Part shown: positions 1 through 4,382 of the stretch, one piece after another | Position numbering within the stretch: the stretch's first letter is position 1 | Layout of the letters: every line of letters starts with the position of its first letter | Assembly (NCBI GenBank): GCA_016935775.1 | Contig: JAFGQF010000142.1 | Coordinates: 1-6,170, forward strand | Direction of reading: 5' to 3' | Source: Caldifarciminota bacterium | Lineage (GTDB): Bacteria > Hydrothermota > Tepidihabitantia > Tepidihabitantales > Tepidihabitantaceae | DNA length: 6,170 nucleotides | The notes under the pieces: generated by a model | What the model was told of the DNA's origin: nothing | Databases searched by the model: none | The model's input: only the letters and a program-made list of their open reading frames with translations | Made by a program: the position numbers and the translations under genes

Positions 1-233
1 AAACCGGGCCGCTCGCGTTGAAGCGTGACCACGCCGCTGTACCCGGGCCGTTCGGCCGGGTTCCAGGCCACGTGCCAGCCCTCGGGCTGGCGCACCTGGG
101 CAGGCACCTGGTCGGGCCGGGCCTTGACCTCCTGGAGACAAACCGCGTCAGCGCCGCAGGACTCGAGCCACGACAGGAACCCTCTCTTCACGGCGGCCCG
201 GATGCCGTTGATGTTCCAGCTCAGGAGCAGCAT
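1..233 (-). CDS. xth: Exodeoxyribonuclease III / AP endonuclease, N-terminal part (runs off the left edge)
   Basis: Exonuclease III family Mg-dependent DNA repair enzyme that cleaves 5' of abasic sites and removes 3' blocking groups in base-excision repair in the cytoplasm. Only the first 77 residues are in the window, against a usual length of about 250-270. The start MLLLSWNINGIRA matches the family's opening beta-strand, with the conserved Asn at residue 7. The second hallmark, DAVCLQEVK at residues 29-37, carries the metal-binding Glu35 (E. coli Glu34). PGYSGVV at residues 63-69 matches the family's GYSGV motif. The ATG at 231-233 is chosen because no ATG/GTG/TTG lies between it and the in-frame stop at 267-269 and because it fits the family's N-terminus; no good Shine-Dalgarno is visible. 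It lies 109 bases after the PorV-like gene on the same strand, beyond a hairpin, so it is probably not functionally part of the envelope operon. The family assignment is strong. Distinction from other EEP-superfamily nucleases would need the missing C-terminus. Confidence 0.93.
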   Translation of the reverse strand, partial: MLLLSWNINGIRAAVKRGFLSWLESCGADAVCLQEVKARPDQVPAQVRQPEGWHVAWNPAERPGYSGVVTLQRERPG

Positions 234-236
234 CGT

Positions 237-325
237 CGCTCGGCGAGCGCGGTGCGCGATTGAACTTCAACCCGCGCTCGCGGGCCCGTTTCAGAAACCG
301 GCCCGGGGCGCCTGCCCCGGGCCGG
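237..325. repeat. Cluster of five inverted repeats between the PorV-like gene and xth
   Basis: Five separate perfect inverted repeats lie almost back to back. They are 237-249 (CGCTC-GGC-GAGCG), 260-270 (TTGAA-C-TTCAA), 271-284 (CCCGCG-CT-CGCGGG), 288-298 (GTTTC-A-GAAAC) and 298-325 (the 12-bp stem called as a terminator). They fill most of the 109-base gap. The outermost is likely a terminator. The others could form 5'-leader structure or operators for xth, or could mark a palindromic intergenic repeat family. No convincing -35/-10 pair was found here: TTGAAG at 265-270 has no matching -10 at the expected distance. Confidence 0.5.
298..325 (-). terminator. Probable intrinsic terminator after the PorV-like gene
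   Basis: A perfect 12-bp inverted repeat (CCGGCCCGGGGC and its complement) flanks a 4-base loop, starting 17 bases after the TGA stop of the PorV-like gene. On the minus strand it is followed by TTTCTGAAAC, so the U-tract is only three bases long. The stem is extremely stable and the position is right for the end of the three-gene envelope operon. The weak U-tract means it could instead be a pausing or 3'-end-protecting hairpin, or one half of a bidirectional element. Confidence 0.6.
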
Positions 326-342
326 CTCTCGTCGTGTCAATC

Positions 343-1380
343 TCAGAACTCGGCCGCGAGCCCGACACGGTGCGAACTGCCCAGGCGCGCAAGGTCACGA
401 TAGGCGTAGTCGAGCTTCAGACCGAACGCGCCCGCCGGCCGCACCCGCAGCCCAACGCCGAACGACAGCCCGGTCTTCCAGCCGAGGTCGGAGGCGTAGC
501 CCGGGTCGGTGTTGATTACATACCCTCCCCTGAGGTACAGCGGCCGGTAGTTGTACTCGAACCCGAGGTTGACCTTCTCATTGACATCGTTGGCGTGATT
601 AAGGTCGGCCGCCATTGTCAGGTGGCCGTTCTCGTCGTTCCAGAAGTCGTAGGCCACCCCGAACCGGAACATCACCGGCAAGGCGAAGTTCTCGGTCAGG
701 TAGCTGCCCGGGACCGGCTCGCGTGTCCACGGCCATTCCCAGTCCGGGTCGAACGTGAAGTTGAGCTGGCTGCCCGAGTACTTCAGGTCCGGGCCGAAGT
801 TGTTGATCGCCATCGCCAGCCTCAGGTTGCGCCAGCCGGTGTTGTAGTGAACCCCGAAGTCGAATGCCGCGCCGGTGCAGCCCATGTCCCAGACCTTCTC
901 GTTGACCACCTTGGCGGTAAGCCCGAAGCCCAGCTTCTCGGTGATCAGCCGGGCATAGGAAACGCCGACCGCAAGGTCGGTCCCGCTGAATGTGAGACCG
1001 GTTCCCTGGTACTGCTCGATCGTGGTCTCCTCGAACGTGCCCATCGTCAGCGCGGTGACGCTGACCGCGATATTGCCGACCCGGGTCGGCACCACCACGG
1101 CAACGAATTCGTGGTTGATGTCTGCGACCCAGTCGATGTGGTTGACTATCGCCTCGCGGCCGCCCAGCAGGGCCAGGCCGGCCGGGTTCCAGTACGTTGC
1201 GGTCGCATCGTCGGCGATGGCGACAAAGGCGTCGCCCATCGCCGCCCCGCGGCCCGGCGCGATCTTGAGGAAGGTGAGACCGGCCATGCCGATCTTCGTG
1301 AAGACCGCCTGGCCGGGAACGGCCAGCACCGCCAGCAACAGCGCCGCCGCCAGCTTCGTGAAAGCCTTGTTGCGCGTCAT
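343..1380 (-). CDS. PorV/PorQ-like outer-membrane beta-barrel protein
   Basis: Complete 345-residue outer-membrane protein of the PorV/PorQ (FadL-like barrel) family. Residues 1-25 are a signal peptide: basic MTRNK, a hydrophobic Ala/Leu core, and likely cleavage after GQA. The family signature follows: GAAMGDAFVAIADDATA at about 45-61 and YWNPAGLALL at 63-72, the usual 'aMGgAfva.add..a.yWNPAGla' block. The rest is alternating amphipathic strands, ending LAAEF with a terminal Phe as in many outer-membrane barrels. A Trp-rich stretch (DWEWPW, 213-218) is probably in a surface loop. The ATG at 1378-1380 is preceded by AGGAGG with a 6-base spacer and lies 14 bases after the stop of the upstream gene; a longer in-frame extension to 1668 overlaps that gene and has no signal peptide. 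In Bacteroidetes, PorV binds C-terminal signals of type IX cargo. Whether this homologue does so is inference, because family members also occur in genomes where type IX secretion is not demonstrated. Confidence 0.88.
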   Translation of the reverse strand: MTRNKAFTKLAAALLLAVLAVPGQAVFTKIGMAGLTFLKIAPGRGAAMGDAFVAIADDATATYWNPAGLALLGGREAIVNHIDWVADINHEFVAVVVPTRVGNIAVSVTALTMGTFEETTIEQYQGTGLTFSGTDLAVGVSYARLITEKLGFGLTAKVVNEKVWDMGCTGAAFDFGVHYNTGWRNLRLAMAINNFGPDLKYSGSQLNFTFDPDWEWPWTREPVPGSYLTENFALPVMFRFGVAYDFWNDENGHLTMAADLNHANDVNEKVNLGFEYNYRPLYLRGGYVINTDPGYASDLGWKTGLSFGVGLRVRPAGAFGLKLDYAYRDLARLGSSHRVGLAAEF

Positions 1381-1384
1381 TTCA

Positions 1385-1393
1385 CACCTCCTC
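1385..1393 (-). promoter_or_regulatory. Strong ribosome binding site of the PorV-like gene
   Basis: GAGGAGGTG on the minus strand matches the anti-Shine-Dalgarno closely. The AGGAGG core (1387-1392) is 6 bases from the ATG at 1380. It sits entirely within the 14-base gap after the TAG of the secreted-protein gene, and it decides the start against the longer in-frame open frame. Confidence 0.85.
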
Positions 1394-1394
1394 G

Positions 1395-4370
1395 CTAGTA
1401 GACGATGACGAACTTGCCGACCTGGGTTCCCTGGTCGGACTCGACGTGGAAGATGTAGAGGCCGGGCGCCGGCTTCTGCAGGCTCTCGTTCAACAGGTCC
1501 CAGTCCTCGTCGCCACCGTACTGGTTGGGCAGGCCGCCCACCTGCGGCTTCGTCTCGTCGTGCTCGAGAGTTCGCACCAGGTCGCCGGCCAGGTTGTAGA
1601 TACGGATGGTGCATCGGTTGGGCAGGTTGATGAACTTCAGCCGCCGGAAGTCGGGATGCCGCTCCCACTCGTTACGCACGAGGTACGGGTTGGGCACCAC
1701 CTTGACGTCCAGCGCCTCCATCGTTGCCCCGAAGCCGCCCGCCTCGAAATCGACCTCGAAGGCCGAGTACGAAGGCGATGGCGACAGGGTGCGGTTGAAC
1801 AGGACCCAGGTATCCCCGGCCTCGGGCAGAACCTGGATGGCGCCGCGCGGCACGAAGGCAAAATAGCTGCCGCAGACATAGAAGTACCAGGTGTTGCCCG
1901 CGCTGAGAGTGTCCCCGGCGTTGCGAATGCCGCGCAGGCACCAGCCATCGGCCGAGTCCGGGACTCCGCCAACCGCCGGGAAGTCCCGGTACGGCACCGG
2001 GATGTCGTTGTCCAGGTCGTGCACGTCGCAGGTGAGCATGCCGCCGCCATTGTCGCGCCAGATGATACGGTAGTCCGAGCCGCGGTAGGCCCAGAGCGCG
2101 TTGTTGTTCGCCAGCGACGGGACGGTCAGCGAATCTTGGGGATAGCTGCCTGAGACCACCTCGACCCGGCTGAGGAACTGCAACGGTATCTGGTCCATCT
2201 GCAGCTTCATCGTGACCTGGACCACCGGCAACCAAGCCCGGGTCGTATCCTGCGCCGTGTCCCCCTGCACCATCGTCACCACCGAGTCGAAGACCGTCGG
2301 GATGAGCTTGAAGGTATCGGTCTGCTCGGAGATCGGCACGCCGAAGCTGGTTGTCCCGACCACGGTGTCTCCGCCCTGGTCGGTCATCGCGAACCGGTAT
2401 ACCGGCTGGCGCGCGACCGGGTCATACTCCGGGGCGAGAAACTCGAGCCGGTAGGTCTCGTCGCGCACCGCATGCGGACAGACCGCGTACGGTTCGAGCC
2501 CGACCCGGAGTTGGCGGTTGCCGGCCACCTGGCGCCAGTCGGATAGCGGGGCACGGTAGTTGCCGGCCTCGGTCCGCGGAACGGCTCGCAACGCGGTCAA
2601 ACCGCTCTCGAGCGACAGGGTATCGGGCGGCAACGGCGGGCTCGCCTCCGGATCGCCGCCGATGTAGTTGACGTCGAAGGACGTGACCGCATAGTAGTAA
2701 GGGAACCCCAGCCGCAGGTCGCTGGAGTCGACGTAGCTGTAGGCCAGCCCGGCATCGGCCGCGATTGTCCTCAGCGACTCGGCGACGGTCGTGTCCTCGT
2801 AGGTGATGCCGTCAATCCGGTCGTACCGGGCGAGCAGCTTCCAATCATCGGGCAGGCTGGTGCGACTGCGGTAGACCTTGTACCCCTGGAAGTCCTGCTC
2901 GATGTAGTACGGGTTGAGCAGGGCCGGCGCGACCGGGAAGAAACGGTCGCGTGCGCTCTCCGGGAAATCATCCCAGACCAGGGTTACCCGCCCGTCGCCG
3001 GGGAGCAGCGTCACGTTGGGACTGGGTGGTGGCTCCGGGGTTATCCAGTTGTTGTCGTACGCTCCCTGTGCCGCCCGCGAGGCCAGCGCCAGGTTGTAGA
3101 CCATCGTCTCGACGCCGCCGCCGGCCCGCTCGGCCGCAATCAGGCCGATGGTCACGGTCGCGATGCCGTCCGGCGCCAGCGTGAACGGGCCGGTGCTCTG
3201 CAGGAAGCGCTTGTCGGCCGGCGCCTGGTCGGTCGAGTCGTAAGGGTTGTAGGGATACTCCGGGTCCCAGTAGTCATAGCCCGCCATCGCCAGGTACTGC
3301 TCGAAGTCGTCGCGCGGGTCGGCGTCGGTCAGGGTGAAGATCTTGAACGACTTCATCCCGAGCTGGGCACCCTCGGCCGGCTCGTCGACTAGCCCGTTCT
3401 CGTTGTTGTCGATGCCGTCGATACCGTCGATCGAACCGTCCGGGTTGACCACGTAGGGACTCTGCAAGAAGTCAAAGCCGGCGAAGCCTCCCGGAACCCC
3501 GTCGTCGCTCCAGACATAGCCCATGTTGTCGACGAACACCGAGTCGCTGCCGTCCGGGCTGCGGATGTACTTCGACAACGCCAGGCCGCACCAGTCATCG
3601 GTCGCGTTGCCGACGTCGGCGTCGCAGACCATCCCCAGGAACACGTCCTGCAACGTGTCGTCGGTCCGGTTGCGCACATCGAGCTTGAAGAAGACGATGT
3701 CCTTGTTCCAGGGCAGGGTCCAGGCATAGGTCGTCTGGTAGACCTCGATGCCGATCGGCCGCGGGGTGGTACCGGCGACGTGTTGCTCGGGGTCGCGGTC
3801 GTTGAAAACCGTCCAGGCGTCGCCGGTCGAGACCGCCGAGCGTGGAATGTAATAGAAGTACCCCTTGATAGTGTCCTCGCCCGACGGTATCCGAAGCGGG
3901 GTTTCGAGCGAGTCGTGCATCGAGGCCGGGAAGTCGCCGACGGCCGGCGGCCAGTCACCCGGGTAAATGTAGACGCGCTCGAAGCTCCGGCCCGAGTAGC
4001 CGCCCGGCGCGTTGTCGTAGCAGCCGGGCGTCATCTCGGACGAACCCGAGTTCGGGTTGTATCCGCAACTGACCAGCGTGTCCCTGCCGCTGGCCCCGCG
4101 CCTCAGGCAGCCGATCCAGATACCCGCGCCGTAGATGTACATATCGCCCGACCCGGCTGGCCACTCGCCGCCCGGCCGGCCGATGCCGTAGCCGAAGGTC
4201 GCGTAGTTGGTGAGCGGTATCCGCCACTGGTTCTTCTGGTACCACTGGAAATCGAAGCTGCGGTCCGGTCGCCAGGGCTCCGTGGCAGGGCGGGCCACCA
4301 GCACGCCGGCCCCCACCACCAGCAGAACCAGCACACCGACCACGGCCTTGATCCGTATCGTCGCTCGCAT
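1395..4370 (-). CDS. Large secreted protein with fibronectin-III-like module and FlgD-like/Por-secretion-type C-terminal tail
   Basis: About 991 residues; residue numbers here count from the first ATG at 4373. A signal peptide covers about residues 1-27 (basic RIK, long Val/Leu core, VLVA before RPA), with no lipobox Cys. The N-terminal region (about 35-440) contains WPAGSGDMYIYGAGIWIG and VSCGYNPNSG, which I recognise from memory as typical of large uncharacterised secreted proteins of FCB-type candidate phyla. A Ca-binding-type loop DGIDNNENGLVDE lies at 319-331. A fibronectin-III-like module spans about 452-570 (GRVTLVWDDFPE, GYKVYRSR, FPYYYAVTSFDV). Residues about 590-880 are unrecognised. 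The tail, about 887-992, shows VKVVPNPYLVRNEW, RIYNLAGDLVRTLEHD and PAPGLYIFHVES, ending GKFVIVY, the pattern of FlgD-Ig/type A Por-secretion tails. Ten cysteines could form disulfides outside the cytoplasm. The second ATG (4370) is preferred: GGAGG is 5 bases from it but only 2 from the first. Substrate and activity cannot be read from the sequence. Confidence 0.85.
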   Translation of the reverse strand: MRATIRIKAVVGVLVLLVVGAGVLVARPATEPWRPDRSFDFQWYQKNQWRIPLTNYATFGYGIGRPGGEWPAGSGDMYIYGAGIWIGCLRRGASGRDTLVSCGYNPNSGSSEMTPGCYDNAPGGYSGRSFERVYIYPGDWPPAVGDFPASMHDSLETPLRIPSGEDTIKGYFYYIPRSAVSTGDAWTVFNDRDPEQHVAGTTPRPIGIEVYQTTYAWTLPWNKDIVFFKLDVRNRTDDTLQDVFLGMVCDADVGNATDDWCGLALSKYIRSPDGSDSVFVDNMGYVWSDDGVPGGFAGFDFLQSPYVVNPDGSIDGIDGIDNNENGLVDEPAEGAQLGMKSFKIFTLTDADPRDDFEQYLAMAGYDYWDPEYPYNPYDSTDQAPADKRFLQSTGPFTLAPDGIATVTIGLIAAERAGGGVETMVYNLALASRAAQGAYDNNWITPEPPPSPNVTLLPGDGRVTLVWDDFPESARDRFFPVAPALLNPYYIEQDFQGYKVYRSRTSLPDDWKLLARYDRIDGITYEDTTVAESLRTIAADAGLAYSYVDSSDLRLGFPYYYAVTSFDVNYIGGDPEASPPLPPDTLSLESGLTALRAVPRTEAGNYRAPLSDWRQVAGNRQLRVGLEPYAVCPHAVRDETYRLEFLAPEYDPVARQPVYRFAMTDQGGDTVVGTTSFGVPISEQTDTFKLIPTVFDSVVTMVQGDTAQDTTRAWLPVVQVTMKLQMDQIPLQFLSRVEVVSGSYPQDSLTVPSLANNNALWAYRGSDYRIIWRDNGGGMLTCDVHDLDNDIPVPYRDFPAVGGVPDSADGWCLRGIRNAGDTLSAGNTWYFYVCGSYFAFVPRGAIQVLPEAGDTWVLFNRTLSPSPSYSAFEVDFEAGGFGATMEALDVKVVPNPYLVRNEWERHPDFRRLKFINLPNRCTIRIYNLAGDLVRTLEHDETKPQVGGLPNQYGGDEDWDLLNESLQKPAPGLYIFHVESDQGTQVGKFVIVY
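3381..3440 (-). other. Asp/Asn-rich calcium-binding-type repeat in the secreted protein
   Basis: Residues 312-331 contain tandem DGSI-DGI-DGI followed by DNNENGLVDE, which resembles the D-x-[DN]-x-[DN]-G calcium loops found in thrombospondin-3-like and dockerin-like repeats of secreted proteins. The DNA shows adjacent near-identical ATCGACGG units, consistent with small tandem duplication. Confidence 0.6.
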
Positions 4371-4374
4371 CATT

Positions 4375-4382
4375 CCCTCCTA
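4375..4382 (-). promoter_or_regulatory. Ribosome binding site overlapping the receptor's stop codon
   Basis: The minus strand reads TAGGAGGG, then A and the tandem ATG ATG (4373 and 4370). The TAG stop (4380-4382) of the receptor shares its G with the GGAGGG Shine-Dalgarno of the next gene. This suggests translational coupling and favours the second ATG, which has 5-base spacing. Confidence 0.8.

Noticed and set aside
242..270. Possible xth promoter with TTGAAG (265-270) as -35
   Set aside because: At 17-base spacing the -10 would be CTCGCC, which does not resemble TATAAT, and no better pairing was found in the gap.
25..1398. Plus-strand open frame of 457 codons
   Set aside because: It is in exact complementary codon register with the PorV-like gene and lies antisense to it for most of its length. 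It has no family motif, and the minus-strand gene has a signal peptide, a strong ribosome binding site and a family signature.
1381..1668. N-terminal extension of the PorV-like gene up to 1668
   Set aside because: It would overlap the end of the secreted-protein gene by about 270 bases, reads as low-complexity Arg/Pro/Ala sequence, and bypasses the AGGAGG site and signal peptide at 1380.
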